Positions 8,377-18,171 are shown, counted from the first letter of the stretch. The stretch is DNA of 64,000 bases from Mesobacillus subterraneus (GCF_020524355.2 NZ_CP129019.1:2170001-2234000), one strand, 5' to 3'. Program-made: numbers and translations. The notes: generated from the sequence alone by a model not told the origin.

Positions 8377-8863
8377 TTACTCCATAAACTCTATTAACTC
8401 CCCTGGAACTTGTTCGAAAATGTAAACTTCAGGGTTATTAAAAGGTTTGTGCTCCAAATACTGTGACAGAGGAATCATACTTTTCCAGTATTCTTTCATT
8501 AAGTCCTCCTTTGATGGAAGGGCCTACAACAAAGTGCCCTTTTCCTCCATCATATAAATCCTCAAGATGAGCGAATAAGTCACTGGATATGTCGAGATTA
8601 AAAACTAGGATCTTATCACTGAATACAGGAAAACGAAAGTAAGGTTTTTCGTACGGTTCCAAATCTGCACCGAACGCAATTTTGAAATCAAGCCAAGAAG
8701 GTGCATGTACTGGCCTGAATCGTTCTGTTAAATCCGGAAAAAAATTAGCCCCTCTTGAGTACCATCTTGTTGCTGTGCTGCGATTCAATCCTTCTTTTAA
8801 AACCCTTTGTGGGGCTATACTTAAGTCATCATCATTTTCAATCACGATATGATATAAAAACAA
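8377..8863 (-). pseudogene. Unknown protein, frameshifted (about 161 residues if restored)
   Basis: It starts at TTG 8863 (GGAGGG six bases upstream). The first frame runs to a stop at 8438. From about 8508 another frame continues the protein as EDLMKEYWKSMIPLSQYLEH and ends at 8377 after LIEFME. Removing one G in AAAGGAGG (8505-8512) joins the two smoothly. Content is acidic/aromatic-rich and soluble. Family not recognised. The extra G may be a sequencing error. Confidence 0.55.
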
Positions 8864-8884
8864 ATGCTTCCCTCCATTTTATAT

Positions 8885-9493
8885 TCAGATATCCTGACAA
8901 CTTTTTAATAGTTTTGATAATAACTCAGGATGTTTATTACGGATAAAAACTTCTTCAATAGCTACCACTTCATACCAAGCCCGCTCACTTCTCCCAGCTA
9001 ATACGGGTTTGTCATAGACTAAATGGATTCTTAATCGTTTATCGAATTTTACCGATGCAGCTAATTCTTTATAGACCTTCTCCATTTTGTCATGATCAAA
9101 CACAGCCTCTATGGCTATTTTTCCATGAAACCCGTTCCACCAGGCCAAAAAGAACTTCACACTTTCTGAGTAGCCGAATGAACCTGTTTCATTGTTCTGA
9201 AACAACTTTTGATATATTTCTTTATCTACCTGAAGTACTCCATTGTGGTCATACATATGATCTTGGGAATTCTTTTTGACAGATGCATCCCAGACTTCAG
9301 CAAAAGTCTCTTCAAATTCTTCCCCAAGAAGCCCCCATTTTGAACGATCTACATATGGAAACGAAGGTCTTTCGCTCTCTTTATATTTGCTGTTTAAGTA
9401 TATGTTTTGAATAGTCATTAAATAATTTAGTGAGTATGGTGCATTCACTTCCATTTCGAACCCAGTATGGTATTCTTCTTGACTATCTGGCAT
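8885..9493 (-). CDS. Soluble protein, unknown
   Basis: 202 residues; the ATG at 9493 has GGAGG eight bases upstream. It is rich in aromatic and acidic residues (for example FFLAWWNGFHGKIAIEAVF), with no membrane segment or signal. No family recognised. It is 21 bases upstream of the frameshifted gene and probably co-transcribed with it. The neighbourhood of small soluble singletons next to a DUF4275 gene resembles orphan immunity-gene arrays, but this is only a suggestion. Confidence 0.6.
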   Translation of the reverse strand: MPDSQEEYHTGFEMEVNAPYSLNYLMTIQNIYLNSKYKESERPSFPYVDRSKWGLLGEEFEETFAEVWDASVKKNSQDHMYDHNGVLQVDKEIYQKLFQNNETGSFGYSESVKFFLAWWNGFHGKIAIEAVFDHDKMEKVYKELAASVKFDKRLRIHLVYDKPVLAGRSERAWYEVVAIEEVFIRNKHPELLSKLLKSCQDI

Positions 9494-9531
9494 AGTAAAT
9501 CCTCCCTCTTCCTTTAATCCCTTCTCCCTGG

Positions 9532-9969
9532 CTAAACTCTCATATCACCGATCCTTTTTAAGATCCCCAGACATTTCCCTCTTACAATACCAAACCATTC
9601 ACTCTTGATTGCTTCATCAAGGCACCAGAAGATAAAAGCCGAAACGACAGCGGTAAAAAAGATGAAGCCATTATTTCTAATACTCCCGATCCAATTCCCG
9701 TTTTCAGCATCAAAAATCAAAGTCGGTACGGCAACGAACAGCGCTCCAAGAAAAATATGATGGAAAGCTGCAGCTGCGAATCTTTTTCCGCCATATGTTT
9801 TCCGGGTGAAGAAATCAGATAGTATGGAAGACGGAATTCCATAGATTAGTATGATCGGCAGGATGTACATCCCGAAAAATAACCCTACACCCGATTGATT
9901 CAGGACCGAGAACAGGAGGACCATAATGAGAGTTGCACCGAATGCAGAGATTAGTTTTCTTATGAGCAC
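9532..9969 (-). CDS. Membrane protein, unknown
   Basis: 145 residues from GTG 9969, which has GGGGGA seven bases upstream and lies two bases after the DUF4275 stop. A longer frame to 10008 would overlap that gene and lacks a site. Four hydrophobic segments (about 5-30, 32-50, 65-85, 100-122). Family not recognised. Coupled spacing suggests translation with the DUF4275 gene. Confidence 0.65.
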   Translation of the reverse strand: MLIRKLISAFGATLIMVLLFSVLNQSGVGLFFGMYILPIILIYGIPSSILSDFFTRKTYGGKRFAAAAFHHIFLGALFVAVPTLIFDAENGNWIGSIRNNGFIFFTAVVSAFIFWCLDEAIKSEWFGIVRGKCLGILKRIGDMRV

Positions 9970-9971
9970 CT

Positions 9972-10418
9972 CTATTCCCCCTTCCTGCAAAAAAACGGTC
10001 CAATCCATCCTTGTTCATGAGTGACGACAAATGTCCATCTAAAGTCACGGTCAACAATATATAAATCCGCATACTCGCCATCAGTCATCAAAAGATCTTT
10101 CGCCGTCAAGTCTGATGCATCCTTTACCTTCCACACCTCATCTGAATGCTGAAAAAAAATCAGGCAAGTATCTTTGTATTGGTTGTCGAATGCCAATTCC
10201 GCCTGTTCTTCCTTTTCGCATTTTCTTTTTTCATAGCTGAAAAGATGCCACAGAAACCCGCTGGCTCCGCCTTTATCATGAAGAAATATCTGTCTTTTTT
10301 CCTTAGGACTTAACTGTGACGCAAACGCCGACTCCCACTTTTGTCTTAAATCATTGCCGAAGTCTTCTGTCTTGCTGACTTGTATTCTTTTGCTTTTTAG
10401 TTTGCCAAAGAAATCCAT
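9972..10418 (-). CDS. DUF4275 family protein
   Basis: 148 residues with an AGGAGG site upstream. Family-like blocks are the QKWESAFASQLSPKEKRQIF segment, GFLWHLFSYEKR, the FFQHSDE strand, and the C-terminal DLYIVDRDFRWTFVVTHEQG followed by GPFFCR. DUF4275 proteins are small and soluble, of unknown function. It is first gene of a two-gene unit with the membrane protein that follows. Confidence 0.82.
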   Translation of the reverse strand: MDFFGKLKSKRIQVSKTEDFGNDLRQKWESAFASQLSPKEKRQIFLHDKGGASGFLWHLFSYEKRKCEKEEQAELAFDNQYKDTCLIFFQHSDEVWKVKDASDLTAKDLLMTDGEYADLYIVDRDFRWTFVVTHEQGWIGPFFCRKGE

Positions 10419-10550
10419 TCGCTGCCTCCTGTATTAACATACCTTACTAACCATTCTCTATATGATTAACCATTCTATATATGCTTGTTAAATTCCTCTT
10501 GCGAAATGTAACTGAAAGTTGAGGTTGTGTTTATTTTCATAGTTTATGAT

Positions 10551-10607
10551 GTTCATTGTTCAGTGCTTGTTCCGGATAATAGTTCAGGACAACTGTGCTG
10601 ATGTTCA
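10551..10607 (+). promoter_or_regulatory. Cluster of GTTCA half-sites upstream of the MMPL/HssRS-like operon
   Basis: GTTCA or GTTCC occurs at 10551, 10558, 10569, 10582 and 10603, within 60 bases and just upstream of the MMPL ribosome binding site. HssR of staphylococci is known to bind GTTCATATT direct repeats, and the response regulator here is HssR-like. These are therefore candidate autoregulatory sites (inference). Confidence 0.45.
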
Positions 10608-10643
10608 ATTAAATTTTAGTAACGAACATAGGAGGACATATTG

Positions 10644-12765
10644 ATGAAGAAGATGCTATATTCAATCACAGACTGGGTTTCAACGAAACGCGGGATGTGG
10701 ATTACTATCATTGCCTGGCTGGTGTTGATGCTGGGCTTAAGCGCAGGACCGCAACTGGGCGATTACAAAATCAACAACTTTCAATCGCTGCCGGATGAGG
10801 CAAAGTCTGTGATCGCGCAGAAAAAAACGGAGGAGTTTTTCCCGAATGAACAGGGTACACCTGGTATTCTTGTTTTCCATAACGAGAAAGGCGACATTAA
10901 TCTGGACGAAGTGAATCAAATTCTTGATGGAATCATTTCAGAGAATATCGAAGGAATCAGGAACATCGTTGATACTCGTTCCCTTCCGCCACAGGCGTTA
11001 GGTGGGTTTATCTCCGAAGATCAATCGACTATGATTGTCCCGATGGAGCTGGAACAAGGGTTGGGCAATGACGAATATGCTGAAATCAATGATAAGGCAA
11101 CGGAAATCGGGACCGGAATTGCTGAAAAACTTGATAGTACAGCTTTTTACATCACTGGTCCTGCCGGGATTTCCGGTGATACCATCAAGCTTTTTGAGCG
11201 AGCAGATTTTGTACTGTTATTAGCAACAGTTGGTATCATCCTTATCCTGCTGATTGTGATTTATCGTTCGCCACTGCTTGCGATCATTCCATTATTGGCG
11301 ACCGCCATTGTATATCAGGTTGTGAACCAGAGCGTTGCCCTATTGGGAGCAGGCGGACTTGAAGTCAATAACCAGACAACCTCGATCATGAGTATCCTTC
11401 TTTTCGCGGCCGTTATTGATTATTCATTATTTGTATTCTCACGTTTCCGCGAAGAACTGAACCATTATGAAAATAAATTTGATGCAATGAAGCATGCAAT
11501 GCGTGCGACTGGTGAACCTGTCTTTTTTTGCCGGAGGAACGGTTTTGGCAGCGATGCTTGTGCTGCTGTTTGCAGATTTCCGCGATTATCAGAACTTTGC
11601 TCCAATTTTCGGAACAGCGATGTTCTTCATCATGCTCGCTTCGGTGTCATTGGTTCCTGCATTATTCACTTTATTCGGACGGAAGGCTTTCTGGCCTAAG
11701 GTGCCTAAGTATGGTGTTGAAACAGAGGTCAAGCATGGAGTCTGGGGACCAATTGCCAGATTCGTTGTTAACAAGCCTGGGCTTTCCGGCGGTCTGGTCG
11801 CGATATTCCTTATTGTTACTGCCCTGAACGTTTTCAATCTGGAATATGAATTCGACATGGTGAAAAGCTTTCCAGAAGATTTGCCTTCTCGGGTTGGCTA
11901 TGAAATAGTGGAACAGAAATATGATAAAGGCGAGCTAGCTCCTGCTACTCTTTTGATAGCAGCTGATAACACATTAACAGAAGCAGATGCTGTCGGGATA
12001 ACCGAGAAGCTGAAGGATGATGAGGAAATTGCTTCTGTCCGCCTATCGGCAATCACTGAAAACAATGAAGCTGCCAAGTTCAGCATCGCCCTCGCGATGA
12101 ATCCGTACTCAGTTGAGGCGATGGACTATATGGAGGATTTACAGAAGAAAACACCAGAAATTCTTGACGAGTTAGGCTTGGAGGCTGAGGCTTACTATAG
12201 CGGTGTCACTCCAAAACTGGTCGATGAGCGCGAATACAATAATGGTGACATCATTAAAATCGTTTTACTTGAAACAGCTCTAATTCTTGGATTGCTCGTC
12301 GTCTTGACTCGCCGTTGGAAAATGCCGATTTATATGATGGGAACGATCCTGCTTTCATACGTTTCTGCATTAGGTCTCGGCGTATTCCTAATCGACGTGC
12401 TGTTTGGGTATGATGCCATCAGCACCCGAGTGCCAGTTTACGCATTCATTTTCCTTGTCGCACTCGGAATCGATTATAATATAATTTTAGCGTCTCGATT
12501 TATCGAGGAAAGCAAGAAACATAATGTGAAAGAAGCACTTGAAAGCGCGATCCGCAATACAGGCGGTGTGATTTCCTCAGCAGGGATCATCCTTGCAGCA
12601 ACATTTGCAGCCCTGACAACAATGCCAATCGCTGATCTATTCATATTCGGTTTCATGGTAGCGATCGGAATCATGATTGACACCTTCCTTGTCCGAGGGA
12701 TGCTGCTGCCAGCATTGATTCTTTTCTTTGAAAAAGACAAGCAAAACAAACCGGAGATTCAATAA
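10644..12765 (+). pseudogene. MMPL family RND-type transporter, single frameshift
   Basis: The ATG at 10644 has GGAGG eight bases upstream. About 707 residues in two frames: the first runs to about 11520 and the second onward. Removing one T from the T7 run at 11523-11529 restores GEPVFFAGGTVLAAM. The layout is that of the YdfJ/MmpL family: N-terminal span, large extracellular loop (about 40-180), 5 spans, a second loop after LEYEFDMVKSFPEDLPSRVG, and 5 more spans with the FLVALGIDYNIILASRF motif bearing the conserved Asp-Tyr pair. The first half has the matching AAVIDYSLFVFSRFRE. These are proton-driven exporters of hydrophobic molecules. It heads an operon with a two-component system. The homopolymer indel may be a sequencing error. 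Confidence 0.88.
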
Positions 12766-12813
12766 GGAATGGAGAGGGCCTCCTCTCCCATTCTCTATGT
12801 AGGAGGCTGAAGT

Positions 12814-13486
12814 ATGAGAATTTTGGTTGTTGATGATGATGTTAATATTCAAAGACTCGTAACCATCCATTTAACCCAGGAAGGCTATCAGGTTTTCAAG
12901 GCAAACGATGCCGAGGAGGCTTTAACATTACTTGAAAACCAGAATGTGGACCTTGCGATTGTCGATGTGATGATGCCCGGCATGAATGGCTTTGAGCTGA
13001 CAAAAATCCTTACCGATGACTGGGAGATTCCCGTCATCCTTCTTACGGCAAAAGGCCAGTTAATCGATAAAGAAAAAGGATTCCTTTCAGGCAGCGAAGA
13101 TTATATTGTTAAACCGTTTGAAGTGAAGGAGCTTTTATTCAGAGTGGCCGTTGTCCTCCGCAGGATGAAGCGGGTCATCGATTCACTGATCCTGGCCGGG
13201 AATATGAAAATTGACCGCAACAGCTTTGAAGTGGAAATCAATCAGGAAACGATTCTTTTTCCACTGAAGGAGTTCGAGCTGCTGAGCATCCTCGCCTCAC
13301 GGATGAATAAAACCACTCCCCCGCGCGTCTTTGATTGAACAGGCCTGGGGAGCGGATTATGAGGGCAGTGAGCAAACGCTGAACACCCATATCAACCGAA
13401 TCCGGGATCGCTTGAAAAAGCACCAAGCTTCAGTGGAAATCCAGACGATCCGGGGAATTGGTTACAGACTTGAGGAACTAAAATGA
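12814..13486 (+). pseudogene. OmpR-family response regulator, HssR-like, single frameshift
   Basis: The receiver domain (1-115) has the acidic pair DDD, phospho-acceptor Asp in IVDVMMPGMNGFEL (about 51), the Thr/Ala of ILLTAKG and Lys in IVKPFEVKELLFR. The latter, with the GFLSGSEDY block, is close to HssR. The winged-helix domain is broken at the C5 run 13318-13322. Dropping one C gives RASLIEQAWGADYEGSEQTL, then NTHINRIRDRL and TIRGIGYRL, the standard OmpR ending. The stop overlaps the kinase start by four bases (ATGA). Family HssR regulators respond to haem through HssS. Confidence 0.88.
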
Positions 13487-14877
13487 AAACTTTGTACCGG
13501 AAATTCATCATCGCAACTCTTCTCATCCTGGGAATCAGCATCGTGATTGCCTTCATTTTGACCAATTGGGTCTACATGACCTCGACCAGAGAAAGGATTG
13601 ACTCACAGAACGTAAAGGTTGCCGAAGAGGTCGCCTCAAGTCTTGAGCAGATGCACTCGACAACTCATATAAGTTTCACTGGCTATCTGGACTCAATCAG
13701 CAAACTGGGCTATCAGCTTTATGTGCTAAGTGAATCAGGCGAGGAGTTCTTCTATGGCGAGCCTTTTTCAAAAAAGAACCTGCCAGATGAAGCAATAAAG
13801 GTCGTCGAAGAGAAGAGAATCTACCATGGAATGGACAATTCAAACTCTCCATGGATGATGATGAGCCATTTTTCTAATCATTTGGATAATACCGTTGGCG
13901 TTCCATTTACGATTGGAGACGAGGACTATGGCTTGTACCTGAGACCAAATAATAAATTGTTATTTTCAGACGTCCATGTCATTTTCGCGTGGTTTTTCGT
14001 CGCGGTTTCAATCGTCAGTATCAGTGGTGTCATCTGGTTTGCCAAACACCTGATCCAGCCAATTACCAAGCTGACAGAAGCCACAAGGGAAATCAGCAGG
14101 GAAAACTTTAACTACCCTTTGAATATCAATCGAAGAGATGAAATCGGCCAGCTTGCCGAAAGCTTCAGTCGAATGCAGGTTCAATTGCAGCACAATGATG
14201 AAGCTCGAAAATCCTTCATCAATAATGTATCCCATGACTTTCAATCACCATTGATGAATATCCAGGGATATGCAGAGCTTTTAAAAACACAGGCGCTCGA
14301 TGATGAGCACCTTGAGTATGTCGATATAATTGACCAGGAATCAAAGCGGCTATCCAATTTGACGAAACAGCTGCTGCTGCTTACCTCGCTCGACCAGAAA
14401 TCGTATCCAATGAAGCTTGGCGTCACAAGAATTGACACACAAATCAAGGATACGGTCAGAGGGCATCAGTGGCGGCTTGAGGAAAAGGAGATTGAGATTT
14501 CCTATCATCTCCCCCCTGCCCCCATTCTCGCTGATCCAGAACTATTGATGACGGTATGGGACAACCTGCTTACGAATGCGATTAAATATAACCAGAACGG
14601 CGGCAGTATTTTTATCCAGATTATCGAAAACGACGATACTGCCACGATCACCTTCAAGGATACCGGAATCGGCATGGACAAGGAACAAGCTTCGAAAATC
14701 TTTGAACGCTTTTACCGCGTCGACTCGGCGCGTAAGAAAGATGGAACAGGATTGGGCCTATCGATTGTTAAACATATTATTGAATTACACAACGGAAAAA
14801 TTAGAGTGGAGAGCGAGATTCAAAAAGGTACCACTTTTACGATAAAGCTCCCTAAAGAAAAACAGACGGAGGAATAA
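13483..14877 (+). CDS. HAMP-domain sensor histidine kinase, HssS-like
   Basis: 464 residues: membrane span about 9-29, extracellular sensor about 30-160, second span about 165-185, then a HAMP domain (IQPITKLTEATREISRENF). HisKA has phospho-acceptor His in NNVSHDFQSPLMNIQGYAE, the NVSHDFQSP variant typical of HssS. HATPase N box is LLTNAIKYNQNGG, G1 DTGIGM, F box IFERFYRVD and G2 GTGLGLSIVKH. Translationally coupled to the response regulator. By homology it would sense haem or membrane/haem stress and control the MMPL operon (inference). Confidence 0.93.
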   Translation: MKTLYRKFIIATLLILGISIVIAFILTNWVYMTSTRERIDSQNVKVAEEVASSLEQMHSTTHISFTGYLDSISKLGYQLYVLSESGEEFFYGEPFSKKNLPDEAIKVVEEKRIYHGMDNSNSPWMMMSHFSNHLDNTVGVPFTIGDEDYGLYLRPNNKLLFSDVHVIFAWFFVAVSIVSISGVIWFAKHLIQPITKLTEATREISRENFNYPLNINRRDEIGQLAESFSRMQVQLQHNDEARKSFINNVSHDFQSPLMNIQGYAELLKTQALDDEHLEYVDIIDQESKRLSNLTKQLLLLTSLDQKSYPMKLGVTRIDTQIKDTVRGHQWRLEEKEIEISYHLPPAPILADPELLMTVWDNLLTNAIKYNQNGGSIFIQIIENDDTATITFKDTGIGMDKEQASKIFERFYRVDSARKKDGTGLGLSIVKHIIELHNGKIRVESEIQKGTTFTIKLPKEKQTEE

Positions 14878-14879
14878 AA

Positions 14880-15275
14880 ATGGAACAAATATGGAGTATT
14901 CGGCTTATACGATTTGCAGCAATATTTGGACTGATCGGGACATTCATGGGCTCACATATGGCGGGTGCCGGCGACTATGCCATGCGCCCGATCCACGCCC
15001 ACATCCTGTTGGTTGGATGGCTATCTGTGTTCGCCTGGGGAATCTTTTACAAAAACTATCAAATCAAATCTAAAAAACTAGTAGCCATTCATTCTATTAC
15101 AGGAATGATCGGCTCACTGGGACTCACAATTGGAATGTGGTTGTACAACATCAATCCTTTCAACTTTGATGATACATTGGTCATGGTCTTGTTCATCGTC
15201 GGTGGCTCCCTTCTGCTCGTCGCGTTTATTCTATTTGTGGTTGTTACTTTTTTTATCGAAAAGACTGTGAACTAG
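14880..15275 (+). CDS. Small four-span membrane protein, haem-copper-oxidase-like
   Basis: 131 residues, about four spans, directly after the kinase stop (GGAGGAA near the end of the kinase as the site). The block MRPIHAHILLVGWLSVFAW resembles the His-rich helix of NorB/cytochrome oxidase subunit I (HxHLLLVGW). Two further His residues (SHMAGA, VAIHSITG) could be haem ligands. Such short proteins are often annotated cytochrome-c oxidase-like but cannot be a full oxidase. With HssRS-like regulators, a haem-related role is attractive (inference). Confidence 0.75.
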   Translation: MEQIWSIRLIRFAAIFGLIGTFMGSHMAGAGDYAMRPIHAHILLVGWLSVFAWGIFYKNYQIKSKKLVAIHSITGMIGSLGLTIGMWLYNINPFNFDDTLVMVLFIVGGSLLLVAFILFVVVTFFIEKTVN

Positions 15276-15299
15276 GATGTAAGTTAGTGATATAAAGAG

Positions 15300-15337
15300 A
15301 AATGACCTACTAATATGAGAGTAGGTCATTTCTTTTT
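15300..15337 (+). terminator. Rho-independent terminator of the MMPL-HssRS-like operon
   Basis: AAATGACCTACT / AGTAGGTCATTT stem with an 8-base loop and a TCTTTTT tail; the A-rich 5' arm may also serve the convergent GNAT gene. Confidence 0.85.
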
Positions 15338-15346
15338 GCTTGGAAA

Positions 15347-16129
15347 TTAACCATTTTGAATTTCGGTAATACTTTTTCCGCCTAAAAAGGCATGTCCTGT
15401 CGTAAGTGTTACGACAGTTTCAAAACCATAGCGATTATATACCTTTTCAACCCTTTCATTAATAGGAAATACCCATAAGTTTTCAAATCCTTGTTTTTGG
15501 ACTTCTTGCTGAATATGTTGAATGATATATCCTATTAATCCTTTTCCCCGATATTCTTCTAAAGTCGCTACACTTTCCATACGTGCTTGTCTGCCATGCG
15601 CAAAAATACAGGCAGTGGAACAGGCGACACCATTGTACCTCAACAAAAAGTGTTGATATGCGGGATGATCGAACTCTTCCTTTAAAGCTTTTTCCCGGAC
15701 TTCACGCCCGCCAATTTCTTTGATGCTGCATTCGATTTCTAACGTTTCTTGATAGTTTGCTTCCGTAACTTCTTCAATCGAAATTGATTCATTCCTTTCC
15801 AGGTTAATCACTTTCTGATCCCATAATTGTACAGGAGTTGCAAATTCCTCATATCCAAACCCTCTTGTTTTTAATTCGCGCAGTAAAGCAGGCTGTTCAG
15901 CGGGATTGTATATGTAAAACCTTGGAATAATATTCTTTGCCTGATAAAAGGCACTGACTTCATCCACCACTTTTTCTGGATGATTGACTGGTTTGCGCAC
16001 ATGGGCATGATTCGCATCATAATATACAGGCTGATTCTCATTTAAAAATAGATAACCCCAATCCCTGTCGTGACGAGCAGTAAAGGTACCAAGATTGGCA
16101 AACTCCAACTCTAGTATTCTTTCTAACAT
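15347..16129 (-). CDS. GNAT family N-acetyltransferase
   Basis: 260 residues from the ATG at 16129 (GAGGGG ten bases upstream; an ATG at 16138 would be only about two bases from the site). The C-terminal GNAT fold has the acetyl-CoA loop motif VATLEEYRGKGLIGYIIQ (Q/RxxGxG/A-like RGKGLIG, about 195-210) and a terminal VFPINERVEKVYNRYGFE with the Tyr-xx-Gly-Phe ending. The N-terminal half is a degenerate second GNAT-like module. Substrate unknown. Confidence 0.88.
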   Translation of the reverse strand: MLERILELEFANLGTFTARHDRDWGYLFLNENQPVYYDANHAHVRKPVNHPEKVVDEVSAFYQAKNIIPRFYIYNPAEQPALLRELKTRGFGYEEFATPVQLWDQKVINLERNESISIEEVTEANYQETLEIECSIKEIGGREVREKALKEEFDHPAYQHFLLRYNGVACSTACIFAHGRQARMESVATLEEYRGKGLIGYIIQHIQQEVQKQGFENLWVFPINERVEKVYNRYGFETVVTLTTGHAFLGGKSITEIQNG

Positions 16130-16392
16130 GTATTTCATTCCCCTCATTCAATCGCTTTGATAAATTCCCTCTATTGATTTTAGCATAAATATCCAATTTC
16201 AGGAGTTGTTCCATTATATAATAGTAAAAGACAGACAGCACAAACTACTTCTCTGTAAAATCTGTTTCTAGAACAGTGTATGTCCGTTGGTCGGCATAGA
16301 AGTTAAATTGATCCACCTTTTTTATCAAAAATGAAACCAACGTACCCATTACGAACGACATACTAGTGAAAATAAATTATGGAGGTTGCCCA

Positions 16393-16971
16393 GTGAGTGA
16401 GGAAAAGAAACTAATCAATCAAATTCCGGCAGGTAATGGAGAAGCGTTCAGCCAGCTGGTTGAAAGTCTGCTTTCTTCTGCCTATCGAACGGCTTATCTT
16501 ATACTTGGTTCACGGGATCTGGCAGAGGATGCTGTCCAGATTGCCCTTGAGGACTGCTATCTCAGCATTATGCGAGATCTGGAGATCCGCCACTTCAAAG
16601 CGTGGTTTTACCGGCTTGTCTATACCCGTTCGATCGATGTTTACCGAAAGCAAAAGCGAAATCAGTATTCTGATATTGAGGAAAATCCAGAAGCGATCTC
16701 CAAGATGCAATCCGGATCAGCTCAGGAAATGGCTGTTGAAAGTGAAACAAGACAGGAACTGCTACAGCTGATCACCCGTTTAAAGGATGAACAGCGTATT
16801 CCTTTACTGCTGTTTTACTTTGAAGATTTATCCGTGAAAGAGATCAGCGTCATTCTCAATGAAAACAGCAATACTGTAAAAACAAGGTTGTCACGAGGCA
16901 GGAAAAAGCTAGGAGAACTGATGAAAAAGCATAGCCACTTTCAGATGGAGGGGAACACTTATGGGATATGA
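16393..16971 (+). CDS. ECF-type RNA polymerase sigma factor
   Basis: 192 residues from GTG 16393, which has GGAGG seven bases upstream; an ATG at 16366 in the same frame lies upstream of that site. Region 2 runs from FSQLVESLLSSAYRTAYLIL through DLAEDAVQIALEDCY and FKAWFYRLVYTRSID. Region 4 has LTRLKDEQRIPLLLFYFEDL-like sequence, then VKEISVILNENSNTVKTRLS (helix-turn-helix). It overlaps the downstream gene by 11 bases, typical of sigma/anti-sigma pairs. Confidence 0.92.
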   Translation: MSEEKKLINQIPAGNGEAFSQLVESLLSSAYRTAYLILGSRDLAEDAVQIALEDCYLSIMRDLEIRHFKAWFYRLVYTRSIDVYRKQKRNQYSDIEENPEAISKMQSGSAQEMAVESETRQELLQLITRLKDEQRIPLLLFYFEDLSVKEISVILNENSNTVKTRLSRGRKKLGELMKKHSHFQMEGNTYGI

Positions 16972-18070
16972 TAAGGATAAAATGCAGATCCCTGATTCGC
17001 TGCAAAAGTTTACAAAAGAGTTGCCGGGCCGATTCGCAGCTGGTGAATTTGTTGATGATCGGAGTGATCGAGTTGGCTATGAGCTTGAAGGGTTCAATAA
17101 ATCTTTAAAAAAGCAGTGGACATTCTGGAAAAAAGCAGGTGTAACGACTGCCGCCATCGCTGCCAGCTTCATGCTATTTGTTGGTTCAGGGTTCGTTTCC
17201 CCTACGATGGCGAAAGTAGTATCAAAGATTCCTCCGTTAAGCTCAATCTTTAATAGCCCCGAACAAGACTTGTCAGAAAGACTGACTCAGGCTCTGAAAA
17301 AAGAAGGATATCCTGTGAAGCAAGTGAACGAGTTTGTCGGCGGCAAAAATGAAGGCATCATCATTACATTGGATGCCCCAGAAAAACAGTATCAGCAGAT
17401 AGAAAATGATGTTATAAAAATCGGACATGACATGGTTAAGAGCAAGGAATTCAAAGGAACGAGAATTGAGGATTATTACGTAAAAGTAAGACCACATCGC
17501 GAACCTTCTGAAGAATGGAAACAGGAACAAGCTGAAATCGAAAAGGAAACTGCTGAAGTGTTCCAAATCGTCCAGGCTGCCCTTGAACCATTTGATTACC
17601 AGAACTCTGTCGGTTATATGGAAGGTAAAGTGGAACTTGAAATCCCAAGTATCGAAAAGCAGGAAAAAGTGGATCAAATCAAAAAGGCTGTAGAGGATGC
17701 CCTCGCTGCCAACGGCAGAGAGCATGTAGAGGTCAAACTCAGGAAGTTCGATTTGGCCAAACGCGAGCATTACGCACGCTGGAGTGACGCAGTTTCAGGA
17801 ATTGGCCATGAATTCATGACCTATAAAAAATACAAAGTTTCTGGTGTGGGCTATAAAAGTAAAGACGGCTTTATGACCATTTTCATCACCATGAAATTGA
17901 AAAGCACCGACAAAGAAGCCGTCGCTCACGCCACTGACCTTCACACAATGGCCGTGGAATTCATCAAATCAGACGAAATATGGCCAAAAGTAAAGCAAGA
18001 CCCATATAAGATTGTCATAATGACAAAAGATAAAAAGGAATTTAATACAGAAGAAAAACAGTTTAATTAA
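16961..18070 (+). CDS. Membrane-anchored sigma-factor partner (probable anti-sigma, DUF4030-like)
   Basis: 369 residues; the ATG has GGAGGGG seven bases upstream. A cytoplasmic N-terminus (1-50) is followed by one span (about 60-82, TTAAIAASFMLFVGSGFV) and a long extracellular part with two similar alpha/beta repeats (about 115-190 and 195-260) rich in Glu and Lys. The architecture and overlap with the sigma gene fit an anti-sigma factor. The DUF4030 assignment is from memory of the family and less sure. Confidence 0.75.
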   Translation: MGYDKDKMQIPDSLQKFTKELPGRFAAGEFVDDRSDRVGYELEGFNKSLKKQWTFWKKAGVTTAAIAASFMLFVGSGFVSPTMAKVVSKIPPLSSIFNSPEQDLSERLTQALKKEGYPVKQVNEFVGGKNEGIIITLDAPEKQYQQIENDVIKIGHDMVKSKEFKGTRIEDYYVKVRPHREPSEEWKQEQAEIEKETAEVFQIVQAALEPFDYQNSVGYMEGKVELEIPSIEKQEKVDQIKKAVEDALAANGREHVEVKLRKFDLAKREHYARWSDAVSGIGHEFMTYKKYKVSGVGYKSKDGFMTIFITMKLKSTDKEAVAHATDLHTMAVEFIKSDEIWPKVKQDPYKIVIMTKDKKEFNTEEKQFN

Positions 18071-18072
18071 AG

Positions 18073-18104
18073 AAAGCAAAGGGATCATTCCCTTTGCTTT
18101 TTTG
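18073..18104 (+). terminator. Rho-independent terminator of sigma/anti-sigma operon
   Basis: AAAGCAAAGGGA / TCCCTTTGCTTTTTT, stem of 12 with a short loop and T6. Confidence 0.9.
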
Positions 18105-18171
18105 AGTCTTTTCAAGAAGTATGAAGCACAAGATACGTCACAGGTACGCCCCAGTGCTTCGCTATGCTCCT

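Noticed and set aside
14880..15275. True cytochrome oxidase subunit I
   Set aside because: Only 131 residues and about four spans; lacks the full set of haem and copper ligands.
16329..16360. ECF-type promoter upstream of the sigma gene at 16393 (TGAAACC and CGAAC/CGAC)
   Set aside because: Spacing between the elements is 14 or 18 bases rather than 16-17, so not claimed.
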